This document shows, piece after piece, positions 1 to 5,906 of a DNA stretch of 30,779 nucleotides. The position numbers and the translations under genes were made by a program. Numbering within the stretch: the first letter of the stretch is position 1; the number at the start of each line of letters is the position of its first letter. This stretch comes from an uncultured Lysobacterales bacterium (lineage in GTDB: Bacteria > Pseudomonadota > Gammaproteobacteria > Xanthomonadales > Xanthomonadaceae). The DNA lies in assembly GCA_946886865.1 (NCBI GenBank), contig CAMPJI010000022.1, forward strand, positions 1-30,779, given 5' to 3'. The notes beneath the pieces were generated by a model that was not told the origin of the DNA, did no database searches, and saw nothing but the letters and a program-made list of their open reading frames with translations.

Positions 1-55
1 TAACAATTCATTCAAGCCGAACCCGCTTCGCGGGTCGGCTTAATTCAGGCGTTAG
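1..55 (+). repeat. attC site 1 (3' end of a cassette outside the window)
   Basis: Starts with TAAC, has the inner stem CCCGC/GCGGG, and ends in GTTAG at 51-55; the recombination point is between 51 and 52. The inverse core is cut at the window edge. Confidence 0.93.
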
Positions 56-64
56 CTTGCTTTG

Positions 65-439
65 ATGGATAGTCGGCTCTTCTACAGCAAGTTCCACGCG
101 GCCCTGAGCCATGTCGTCTGGGATAAGCACGGGGGTGAGGAGTACGTATTGGTTGGGGACGGCTTGGCCACTGATCTGAGCCGGCTGCAGGCACTAGTCG
201 AGCGCACGTTCTCAGAGCCGGTGCTTTGCCTTCCAGCAAGCAGGCGCAGCTTGGTCGAGTTCTCCTCATCCGAGGCAGCCGCACAGATCGCCGAGTACCT
301 CACCACAGAGCCTATGGTCGCGGTATCAGACCCAAGCGCTTGCACGTTCCTTCAAGCGCACGCTACGGGCGTCGCGCGCACGGGGCGGGCGCAAGCTAAC
401 AATTCGTCCAAGCCGACGCCGCTTCGCGGCGCGGCTTAA
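65..439 (+). CDS. Cassette 1: hypothetical protein with attC-encoded tail
   Basis: 124-residue soluble protein that I do not recognise. The ATG at 65 is preceded directly by a TTG that could also serve; neither has a clear Shine-Dalgarno sequence. No signal peptide or membrane segment is visible. The body ends at about residue 111, after which the frame enters the downstream attC and is translated as NNSSKPTPLRGAA before the TAA at 437-439, so the last 13 residues come from the recombination site rather than the gene body. The cassette spans 52-447, and its two ends pair over ten bases (GTTAGCTTGC against GCAAGCTAAC), confirming it as one unit. Confidence 0.65.
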   Translation: MDSRLFYSKFHAALSHVVWDKHGGEEYVLVGDGLATDLSRLQALVERTFSEPVLCLPASRRSLVEFSSSEAAAQIAEYLTTEPMVAVSDPSACTFLQAHATGVARTGRAQANNSSKPTPLRGAA

Positions 440-451
440 CTCAGGTGTTAG
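397..451 (+). repeat. attC site 2
   Basis: Second subtype, with inner stem GCCGC/GCGGC. Core GTTAG is at 447-451. It supplies the stop codon of the cassette 1 gene at 437-439. Confidence 0.95.
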
Positions 452-459
452 AGCTCAGC

Positions 460-1122
460 ATGAAACTATCCCGCCGCTCGCTACTTGTACTCGGCGCAAT
501 TGCAACTCTCGGCCTGCTCATCTCGCCGGTGCTCGTCTATATGTTTCGGTTCGGGGGCTCTCTGTCCGCGGAGCACACTCGCTGGAGTGAGTTCGGAGCG
601 TATGTCGGCGGCATCTATGCACCAGTCGCCGCGTTCATCACTCTTCTAATAATTTCCGGCCAGCTCTCATCCCAAGTCGCATTTAACAAGCATCAGATAG
701 ATCAATCCTTCCTAGCAAACGCCAAGACGGACTTGCACTTCTACCTAGAGCAACTCCACAAGATTTCTGTCCGACACGAAAAGCTAGCCAACGTTCCACT
801 CGGGCATGTGCTTACCACCATGTTCGGCTCCAAGAGCCACCAAGAGCTTCGAGGCGGCGTTCACTCAAAGGATGTTCGCCGCATTGGCATGACAGACGAT
901 CGCATCTGCGCACTGTGGGGTGCGATCTACTCGATCTTCCAGGGCTTGCGCGTCGTACCTGAGACTGACTACGAGCTCGTGTACTCCTCATCCAAACAAA
1001 AGTGCATTGCCATGCTCGGGTATGCACTTTGCGATGCCCTAGACAACTTCCATTACGTGGCCTGCGACTATCCAGATGCATTCACGTATGAGTTCCATGC
1101 TGGTCCTCGGGCTGAGCTCTAA
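460..1122 (+). CDS. Cassette 2: two-TM protein resembling putative phage abortive-infection proteins
   Basis: 220 residues. Hydrophobic segments at about 8-29 and 49-67 are followed by a cytoplasmic region of roughly 150 residues that is predicted mostly helical. Between the two segments lies a WSEFGAYVGGIYAP stretch (residues 42-55). A W-x-x-FG-x-x-x-GG-x-x-x-P pattern between two N-terminal helices is what I recall for the putative AbiC-like phage abortive-infection family (PF16872), so an anti-phage role is a reasonable guess but not shown. No catalytic motif is visible in the C-terminal part. The ATG at 460 lies 12 nt after the attC core; an in-frame GTG at 445 inside the attC is an alternative start. 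The stop codon is the TAA of the next attC. Confidence 0.75.
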   Translation: MKLSRRSLLVLGAIATLGLLISPVLVYMFRFGGSLSAEHTRWSEFGAYVGGIYAPVAAFITLLIISGQLSSQVAFNKHQIDQSFLANAKTDLHFYLEQLHKISVRHEKLANVPLGHVLTTMFGSKSHQELRGGVHSKDVRRIGMTDDRICALWGAIYSIFQGLRVVPETDYELVYSSSKQKCIAMLGYALCDALDNFHYVACDYPDAFTYEFHAGPRAEL

Positions 1123-1174
1123 CAATTCATTCAAGCCGAACCCGCTTCGCGGGTCTGCTTAATTCAGGTGTTAG
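1120..1174 (+). repeat. attC site 3
   Basis: CCCGC/GCGGG stem subtype. Core GTTAG is at 1170-1174. Its first three bases are the stop codon of the cassette 2 gene. Confidence 0.95.
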
Positions 1175-1183
1175 GCAGCAGAC

Positions 1184-1483
1184 ATGGCTCTTCGCATCGT
1201 GAAAGTCGGACGTGTGAGGAACGGGCTCCTCCGTACCGCGGCGGTGGACATCATCGGCCTCGACTACGACTGGTGGCATTCGCTCGCTGCGGCCGACGAT
1301 CAGTTAGAACCCGGTGAAGAGCCGATGCCAATGGGGCCAGATGGCTGGCTGCATTACGGGCGTGTCGGGGAGGCTGGCCAACCTGAAGAACCCACTTGGC
1401 CCGATACCTCCGGCCACCAAACGGCAGAGGAAGCCGCTGCAGCTTTGGTAGCCAAGCTCGGGCGGGCAGTTCGGTGGCAGTAA
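1184..1483 (+). CDS. Cassette 3: small hypothetical protein
   Basis: 99 residues, soluble and acidic, not recognised. The N-terminal part (residues 1-25) looks like a short beta-rich segment; the middle is rich in Trp, Gly and Pro; the C-terminus (about 80-97) could form one helix. There is no signal peptide and no obvious metal or catalytic motif. The gene stops 13 nt before the attC, unlike most of its neighbours. The cassette ends pair over 12 bases (GTTAGGCAGCAG against CTGCTGCCTAAC), the longest such match in the array. Confidence 0.65.
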   Translation: MALRIVKVGRVRNGLLRTAAVDIIGLDYDWWHSLAAADDQLEPGEEPMPMGPDGWLHYGRVGEAGQPEEPTWPDTSGHQTAEEAAAALVAKLGRAVRWQ

Positions 1484-1496
1484 GCTCGCTGCTGCC

Positions 1497-1551
1497 TAAC
1501 AATTCGTCCAAGCCGACGCCGCTTCGCGGCGCGGCTTAACTCAGGTGTTAG
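1497..1551 (+). repeat. attC site 4
   Basis: GCCGC/GCGGC stem subtype. Core GTTAG at 1547-1551 and inverse core GCCTAAC at 1494-1500. Confidence 0.95.
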
Positions 1552-1574
1552 GCGGCAGCAAGAGCGGGGCGACC

Positions 1575-2015
1575 ATGACATCCCTCCAAAGATCCATAAT
1601 CGCAATCGGAGCCCTTGATCTGGGGTATGTGGCTTGGTCCGCCTTGGGCGCGTTAGGCGGCGTTGCGCCAGCCAGCCTTTGGCAAAGCGCCGTTGCGTTC
1701 GGGCTGCCAAACGCATCGTTGCAGGTCGCGGTGATCTTGGCCATCTATCTCACCATCCTTGTATGTGGCGTCGCGTTGCTCTTCCAGCGCGCAACGCTGG
1801 CGTGGCTCAACTACGTGCTCTTTCCATTGCGGGTTCTCTTGGTTCTGCCCACGCTTTTCCCGTTGTTCGTCGGTCTGTCCGCCATTGGCGTCACACTCCC
1901 GCCTGCTCTTGTGCTTACATTTCTGGCGGTCACGGAAGCTCTTCGTGTCATCGTTGTGCGCAGGTGGTCGCGCCGCACCACAGAAGCGGGCGGCGTTGCG
2001 GGTGCAGCCGCCTAA
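1575..2015 (+). CDS. Cassette 4: four-helix integral membrane protein, unknown
   Basis: 146 residues with four hydrophobic segments at about 6-27, 45-68, 75-95 and 100-121, then a short basic cytoplasmic tail. No recognisable family motif. The ATG at 1575 follows a GAGCGGGGCGACC stretch that is a fair ribosome site; the attC GTG at 1545 is in frame and would add ten residues. The stop is the TAA that opens the next attC. The cassette (1548-2063) has ends pairing over ten bases. Function unknown. Confidence 0.7.
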   Translation: MTSLQRSIIAIGALDLGYVAWSALGALGGVAPASLWQSAVAFGLPNASLQVAVILAIYLTILVCGVALLFQRATLAWLNYVLFPLRVLLVLPTLFPLFVGLSAIGVTLPPALVLTFLAVTEALRVIVVRRWSRRTTEAGGVAGAAA

Positions 2016-2067
2016 CAAGTCATTCAAGCCGAAGCCGCTTCGCGGCTCGGCTTAATTCAGGTGTTAG
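2013..2067 (+). repeat. attC site 5
   Basis: Variant inner stem AGCCGC/GCGGCT, with both arms changed together relative to the other subtypes. Core GTTAG is at 2063-2067. Supplies the stop codon of cassette 4. Confidence 0.94.
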
Positions 2068-2072
2068 CGCCC

Positions 2073-2375
2073 ATGAGAACTAGATCAGTACCAGTTTGGG
2101 TTGCGGGTCTTGCGGCACTGACAGCCTTCGGCGCTGCCGGTTACACGTTCCTCTCCGCTGCTTCCACCGCTTCTTTGCGCTTCTGGTACTGCGGTCCAAG
2201 TTCCCTGGAGCACCCTGAGCCAGCCTGTCAGATCGCCACAAAGCTCCTGTTTGCCTCCTACGGAGCCGCTCTTCTGGGTATTGGCCTTGCAGCCCTTGCC
2301 TTCTGGCTGCACGTTCGTCGGCTCAGGGGCTCTAACAATTCATTCAAGCCGAACCCGCTTCGCGGGTCGGCTTAA
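2073..2375 (+). CDS. Cassette 5: small two-TM protein with attC-encoded tail
   Basis: 100 residues. Two hydrophobic helices at about 8-29 and 59-80 flank a loop with two cysteines (WYCGPSS and PACQIA) that would lie on the same side and could form a disulfide in the periplasm. The basic segment HVRRLRG after helix 2 suggests a cytoplasmic C-terminus. The last 13 residues (NNSFKPNPLRGSA) are read from the attC, ending at the TAA at 2373-2375. The ATG at 2073 is only nine nt past the attC core, leaving AGGTG of the attC as the only ribosome-site-like sequence. Not recognised. Confidence 0.65.
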   Translation: MRTRSVPVWVAGLAALTAFGAAGYTFLSAASTASLRFWYCGPSSLEHPEPACQIATKLLFASYGAALLGIGLAALAFWLHVRRLRGSNNSFKPNPLRGSA

Positions 2376-2387
2376 TTCTGGTGTTAG
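2333..2387 (+). repeat. attC site 6
   Basis: CCCGC/GCGGG stem subtype. Core GTTAG at 2383-2387. It is translated as the C-terminal tail of the cassette 5 protein. Confidence 0.95.
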
Positions 2388-2670
2388 GTGTCGCGCCGCA
2401 GCCTGCCGCGAACTGAGGAAGAGCCAGAGTCGGCCTAGAAGCAGCGAAGCAGGCAGGGCTCGAGAAAAATTTTCGGATCGCTCCGCGATCGACGAGAAGC
2501 GGGGGCGAGCCTTAAGCCACTACAAATCTTCTGTGCGGGGCGGCCTCAGCATGTGAGGTGCGAAAGAACGTGGTGGCGGTTGTCAGCGGGCCGGGCCAGG
2601 GGTTCGGGATCAGGCGCCTGTGGCAAGCTCAAGCGGCAACGTGTGGCGTGCGGCGGGGTGGTGCGTCACC
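2388..2670. other. Cassette 6 body: no convincing coding sequence
   Basis: This is the interior of the cassette 2384-2721. Neither strand has an ORF that starts and ends inside the cassette with reasonable length; the open frames crossing it begin in the previous cassette or run on through attC 7. The middle holds an AT tract (AGAAAAATTTTC, about 2463-2474) followed by a short perfect hairpin, GATCGC-TCC-GCGATC, at 2476-2490. The cassette could carry a promoter, a small RNA or a decayed gene; nothing in the sequence decides between these. Its ends pair as GTTAGGTG against CACCTAAC, so it is a bona fide cassette. Confidence 0.6.
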
Positions 2671-2725
2671 TAACAATTCGTTCAAGCCGACGCCGCTTCG
2701 CGGCGCGGCTTAACTCAGGTGTTAG
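2671..2725 (+). repeat. attC site 7
   Basis: GCCGC/GCGGC stem subtype. Core GTTAG at 2721-2725. It closes the ORF-less cassette 6. Confidence 0.95.
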
Positions 2726-2754
2726 GCCCCTTGTTCAGAAGAATCGCCAACTGG

Positions 2755-3165
2755 ATGGATAAGAAGGGCGTTCGTACTGTGTTCGCCGGCGTTGCCGTCC
2801 TCGCGACCATCCTGCTTGGTCCCTTCGCGCTCATTCTGGTCATCGCCGGGCCGCGAGAGCCTTGGCTGTTCTTGCTCGGACTGTCGGGGATCGCTGGCCT
2901 GTTTGGCGGCGGAGCTCGCATATGGCTAGGACCGCGGTTCTTCACGCTACCCCGCTGGGCTCGCGTCACGGGAGCCGCCCTAATTGCGGCTGGCGTTATT
3001 GCCGCGCTTCTTGCTGCGCTAGCTTTGCCGGGTATTGTCTATTGGGCCACGATCGCCCCGCTGGTTGGCATCGTAGGGCTGCTCCTGCTCGCCGGCTCAC
3101 TCAGCGGAGTCGCGCCGGGGCCTAACAATTCGTCCAAGCCGACGCCGCTTCGCGGCGCGGCTTAA
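2755..3165 (+). CDS. Cassette 7: four-helix membrane protein with attC-encoded tail
   Basis: 136 residues. Hydrophobic segments at about 7-30, 35-56, 69-92 and 96-118, with short basic loops (PRWAR) suggesting both termini are cytoplasmic. The last 13 residues NNSSKPTPLRGAA are translated from attC 8. The start is uncertain: the same frame is open back to a GTG in the upstream attC (2719), with a TTG at 2731 between. I chose ATG 2755 because it leaves a charged N-terminus before the first helix. No family recognised. Confidence 0.62.
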   Translation: MDKKGVRTVFAGVAVLATILLGPFALILVIAGPREPWLFLLGLSGIAGLFGGGARIWLGPRFFTLPRWARVTGAALIAAGVIAALLAALALPGIVYWATIAPLVGIVGLLLLAGSLSGVAPGPNNSSKPTPLRGAA

Positions 3166-3177
3166 CTCTGGTGTTAG
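3123..3177 (+). repeat. attC site 8
   Basis: GCCGC/GCGGC stem subtype. Core GTTAG at 3173-3177. Provides the tail and stop codon of cassette 7. Confidence 0.95.
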
Positions 3178-3182
3178 CGGGC

Positions 3183-3623
3183 ATGGGAAGATCGTTGCAA
3201 CTTGCTGTTGTCTTCGTTGCAGCTTTGACAGGCTGCGACCTGATAGAGGTCGCGGAGACTTCATACCCAGATATGGCTACGGCGGCTTCACGCGGCGGAG
3301 TTTCTAGCGGCTGGATCCCTGAGTGGCTCCCTGCCAGCTCGACCGACCTTCGTCATATCCATGATGTGGACACAAATGAGAGCGCTCTAGCGTTCAACAT
3401 CTCAAGCACCGCTAGGTGGCGTCCACCCAGCCAATGTCAGGCTGTTTCAGCTTCTGCCGTTACCCCATCGCGCTTTGGCCCATCGTGGTGGCCGTCCCAA
3501 GCCGACCTTGAAAGCTCGTACACGTTCTATAGTTGCCCCACAGACGTGTCGCCCACATCCATGTTTGTCGGCATTCACAAGGCGGGCAGTCGCGGGTTGC
3601 ATTGGCGTGTCTCTGCTCGCTAA
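3183..3623 (+). CDS. Cassette 8: predicted lipoprotein, conserved hypothetical
   Basis: 146 residues. A lipoprotein signal is clear: a short basic start, a hydrophobic stretch and the lipobox LTGC, with the modified Cys at 18. Asp at position +2 is the classic inner-membrane retention signal in enterobacteria; whether this rule holds here is unknown. The mature part contains a run SGWIPEWLPASSTDLRHIHD and the motif DTNESALAF, which I remember from a widespread family of uncharacterised bacterial lipoproteins. Four further cysteines are not obviously paired. Start ATG 3183 is nine nt after the attC core. The stop is the TAA of the next attC. Confidence 0.72.
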   Translation: MGRSLQLAVVFVAALTGCDLIEVAETSYPDMATAASRGGVSSGWIPEWLPASSTDLRHIHDVDTNESALAFNISSTARWRPPSQCQAVSASAVTPSRFGPSWWPSQADLESSYTFYSCPTDVSPTSMFVGIHKAGSRGLHWRVSAR

Positions 3624-3675
3624 CAATTCATCCAAGCCGACGCCACTTCGCGGTGCGGCTTAATTCAGGCGTTAG
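3621..3675 (+). repeat. attC site 9
   Basis: Variant stem GCCAC/GCGGTG, again with compensated arms apart from one wobble. Core GTTAG is at 3671-3675. Confidence 0.94.
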
Positions 3676-3681
3676 GTGGGC

Positions 3682-4053
3682 ATGAAACAGTCCAGCAAAC
3701 TCGAAAGCTACAAGCAGCACATGGTCGCTCGTGGAGTAGGCGAGACCACTGCCTTCCCGCCTGCGTGGCGCCTGTTTTGGTCCATGGGCATCAAGCTTCC
3801 GCCGCCTCCGTTCTTGGGTTTCTTGCCACTCGCGCTCGTCGCGGGTGGCCTGTTTGGCCCTCTGTTCGCGGTCGGCGCCTGGCTACTTGGTAACCGCGGC
3901 TCGAGGGAAATGCCGGCCAATGAAGCACTGTGGGTCGCGCTGATCACTGGCGCCGCCTTCGGGCTCATCATGGCGGCGTACTATCGCCACCTGGCGCGCA
4001 AGCACCGGCTGGGGTCTTGGGCCGCATTTTCGACTTCCGGGCTGCGCACCTAA
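3682..4053 (+). CDS. Cassette 9: small membrane protein resembling DUF6404
   Basis: 123 residues. The N-terminal third is soluble (KLESYKQHMVARGV, then FPPAWRLFWSMGIKLPPPPFLGF at about 25-47), followed by two hydrophobic helices at about 46-70 and 82-102 and a basic tail. The order of an amphipathic N-terminus, PP-x-x-RL-W, G-x-x-x-PPP-F and a helical hairpin is what I recall for the DUF6404 family of small membrane proteins, whose function is not known to me. ATG 3682 has AGGTGGGC just before it, formed by the attC core and the first cassette bases. The stop is the attC TAA. Confidence 0.7.
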   Translation: MKQSSKLESYKQHMVARGVGETTAFPPAWRLFWSMGIKLPPPPFLGFLPLALVAGGLFGPLFAVGAWLLGNRGSREMPANEALWVALITGAAFGLIMAAYYRHLARKHRLGSWAAFSTSGLRT

Positions 4054-4108
4054 CAATTCGTCCAAGCCGACGCCGCTTCGCGGCGCGGCTAATAAACTCA
4101 GGCGTTAG
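4051..4108 (+). repeat. attC site 10 (58 bp, three-base insertion)
   Basis: Same subtype as site 8, but the right arm reads GGCTAATAAACTC instead of GGCTTAACTC, adding three bases outside the central stem. Core GTTAG is at 4104-4108. Confidence 0.93.
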
Positions 4109-4126
4109 GCCCCGGAACACGCACTT

Positions 4127-4393
4127 ATGCATGCCGAGCTAGAGGACTGGAACAACGGATGGCATGGCCTGCGGTTGGCATTAAGGCCTGCCGAGATCGA
4201 GCGCCTGATTCAGTTGCTAGGGCAGCTGCAGCAGGATCCGCAACAGCACTTCCACATGTCGTCAGACTATGCCGGAGCCTCGGGCCTCGGTGACATAGAG
4301 GTGTCCGTGGCAGGCGAGGACGAGCTTGATAATCTCAGGCTCAGCGGCCTCGCGCTCGCACCAGGCACGTCAGTGCCGTTAGCCGGCTCCTAA
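4127..4393 (+). CDS. Cassette 10: small soluble hypothetical protein
   Basis: 88 residues. The order is a short N-terminal strand (WHGLRLAL), a helix (PAEIERLIQLLGQLQQDPQQ, about 22-41), a HFHMSSDYAGASGLGDIEVSV stretch (about 42-62) and a C-terminal strand. I have seen similar small proteins with an HFH-x-SSDY-x-G-x-x-GLGDI core among integron and genomic hypotheticals, but know no function. No signal peptide. Start ATG 4127 is chosen as the first in frame after the core; there is only a weak ribosome site. The stop is the TAA of the attC. Confidence 0.65.
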   Translation: MHAELEDWNNGWHGLRLALRPAEIERLIQLLGQLQQDPQQHFHMSSDYAGASGLGDIEVSVAGEDELDNLRLSGLALAPGTSVPLAGS

Positions 4394-4444
4394 CAGTTTG
4401 TCCAAGCCGACGCCGCTTCGCGCACGGCTCAATTCTGGTGTCAG
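4391..4444 (+). repeat. attC site 11 (diverged core GTCAG)
   Basis: 54 bp. The right arm is shortened (CGCACGGCTC) and the core reads GTCAG (4440-4444) instead of GTTAG, so recombination activity is doubtful. Confidence 0.88.
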
Positions 4445-4450
4445 GCGGCT

Positions 4451-4828
4451 ATGAAGAAATCCGCGCCGGCAGAATCCCCAGACGCGTATGTTCGCGCTCT
4501 CGATGGCTGGCGCAAGACATTGGTGACCAGTCTCCGAAAGGCCGCGCTTGGTTCTGGCAACATGGAGGAGCAGATCAAATGGGGGCATCTCGTCTATTTC
4601 CACAACGGTCCTGTCCTGCTCATCAGGGCCGAGGACCGTCGGGTTCTTCTTGGGTTCTGGCGCGGCAAAAGGCTGCGGGATATCGATGAGCGTCTTAAGC
4701 CCGGGGGCAAGTACGAGATGGCCACGATCGTTCTCGTAGAGGGAGACACTATTGGCAATGCTCGAACCAGGCAGTTGGTAGCGGCTGCAATAGCCCTCAA
4801 CCGCGAGCTTGGCGATCCACGTGGGTAA
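4451..4828 (+). CDS. Cassette 11: DUF1801 domain protein
   Basis: 125 residues. The central segment MEEQIKWGHLVYFHNGPVLL followed by a strand-turn-strand ending in GFWRGKRL matches the YdhG-like DUF1801 fold (PF08818), in which a Trp-Gly pair and short beta-strands form the core; the length fits the family. The biochemical role of the family is unsettled (some members are called iron chaperones). The start ATG at 4451 lies ten nt behind the attC core. The stop TAA at 4826-4828 overlaps an ATG at 4828 that opens a frame running through attC 12 into the next cassette gene. Confidence 0.8.
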   Translation: MKKSAPAESPDAYVRALDGWRKTLVTSLRKAALGSGNMEEQIKWGHLVYFHNGPVLLIRAEDRRVLLGFWRGKRLRDIDERLKPGGKYEMATIVLVEGDTIGNARTRQLVAAAIALNRELGDPRG

Positions 4829-4840
4829 TGGCTCGCGGCC

Positions 4841-4894
4841 TAGAATTCATTCAGGCCGAACCCGCTTCGCGGGTCGGCTCAAATCTGGCGCTAG
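4841..4894 (+). repeat. attC site 12 (degenerate)
   Basis: Internal stem CCCGC/GCGGG is intact, but the left end reads TAGA instead of TAAC and the core reads GCTAGG instead of GTTAGG. Probably inactive, so cassettes 11 and 12 may behave as one unit. Confidence 0.85.
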
Positions 4895-4914
4895 GGCTCA
4901 ATGGGAAGAGCCTC

Positions 4915-5316
4915 GTGATCATAGATGTCAGCTGCAAAACTGACCGATTCAACTTGTCTGTAGTCGGTTCCGACTTCATCAATGACTGTTGCTTCGGCGA
5001 AGATTTCTCAAAGTGGCTTGTCTTGGCGCTCTCTGAAGCGGGCGTCGACGCAGATGTCATTTGCATGGAGGACTTCGGCTGGGCCAATCAGGCCGAGTAT
5101 CAAGGCGTTTCCTACGTCATGTGCGTGGCGGGAAACTCGGGGGAAGATCCGAGTCGCGCCAACTTCGGGGAGTGGCATGTGATGCTTGAGCGCCACCGCA
5201 GCTTCGCGCAAGAGCTCCTCGGAAAGAACAAGGCATCGGCCGGAGATCCAATAGTGGGTAAGGTAGTGCACGTACTTCGGGCCGCTGGGTTTGCGGATGT
5301 CAAAGTTGAGACCTAA
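4915..5316 (+). CDS. Cassette 12: hypothetical soluble protein
   Basis: 133 residues, not recognised. It starts with a beta-strand (IIDVSC), then FINDCCFGEDFSKWL, an EDFGW motif at about 51-55, and ends with a helix and a final strand. Proteins with an ED-W/F-GW motif of this size occur among cassette hypotheticals; I know no function. The start is uncertain: the frame is open from ATG 4828, which would place attC 12 inside the protein. I prefer GTG 4915 because GGGAAGAG lies at a good distance upstream. Four cysteines are present in the chosen product. The stop is the TAA of attC 13. Confidence 0.58.
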   Translation: MIIDVSCKTDRFNLSVVGSDFINDCCFGEDFSKWLVLALSEAGVDADVICMEDFGWANQAEYQGVSYVMCVAGNSGEDPSRANFGEWHVMLERHRSFAQELLGKNKASAGDPIVGKVVHVLRAAGFADVKVET

Positions 5317-5368
5317 CAGCCTATTCAAGCCGAGCCCGCTTCGCGGGTCGATTGAATTCTGGTGTTAG
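5314..5368 (+). repeat. attC site 13
   Basis: CCCGC/GCGGG stem. Right arm GTCGATTGAATTCT is diverged from GTCGGCTTAATTCA, so the outer stem is weakened. Core GTTAG is at 5364-5368. Confidence 0.92.
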
Positions 5369-5387
5369 GCCGTAAGGGGAGAGAGAA

Positions 5388-5906
5388 GTGAGTCGGGAAG
5401 ATCTGGTTGCGATTGCTTCGCGGCTGTTTGCCGTGTTCCTGCTGGTGACGACAGCGCGGTCAATCCCAAGCGCTGCAGCGCTTCTACCCCAAGGGGACTA
5501 CGGCCCATATATAGCGTTGGTGGCCGTCGTGCTCCTCGGCGCAATTGCGATCTGTGCGCTTCTCTGGTTCTTCCCGCTCACCATTGCGAGGAAGCTCCTG
5601 CCCGTGATGAAGGAGCCAAGATCCGAGGAAGCCATGAGTTCTTCGGCGGCTTTGTCCGTAGGACTGACACTTCTGGGTGTGTGGGTGCTGGCGTACGCCG
5701 TTCCAGATGCGATCTATTGGATTACCCGATTCCTGCTCATACGTCGAATGCAGGTTGAGCACTACGCGTGGGGCCCGGAGGAGATTGCCAGCATAGTCAC
5801 GACGCTCGCAGAGTTGGCGCTGGCGGCCTGGCTGGTCTTTGGAAGCAGCGGCATAAAGAGATTGATACACCGATTCCGTTACGGCGCATTGGGCGATGCG
5901 GCCTGA
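5388..5906 (+). CDS. Cassette 13: integral membrane protein, unknown
   Basis: 172 residues with four likely membrane segments at about 8-33, 42-67, 88-118 and 133-152. A cytoplasmic loop of about 20 charged residues (KLLPVMKEPRSEEAM) lies between segments 2 and 3. The start is the GTG at 5388, placed directly behind GGGGAGAGAGAA, the best ribosome site in the array. The stop TGA at 5904-5906 coincides with the first bases of the truncated final attC, where the usual TAAC has become TGAC. No family recognised. Confidence 0.72.
   Translation: MSREDLVAIASRLFAVFLLVTTARSIPSAAALLPQGDYGPYIALVAVVLLGAIAICALLWFFPLTIARKLLPVMKEPRSEEAMSSSAALSVGLTLLGVWVLAYAVPDAIYWITRFLLIRRMQVEHYAWGPEEIASIVTTLAELALAAWLVFGSSGIKRLIHRFRYGALGDAA

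Noticed and set aside
2553..2762. Small ORF covering the second half of cassette 6 and attC 7
   Set aside because: It reads through the whole attC in the open frame and ends in the next cassette gene in another frame; no ribosome site, and composition is like shadow frames.
4828..5316. Single 162-codon gene starting at the ATG that overlaps the DUF1801 stop
   Set aside because: Its first 21 codons would be mostly attC sequence. A GTG at 4915 with a good ribosome site lies inside the cassette. Kept as an alternative start, not as the main call.
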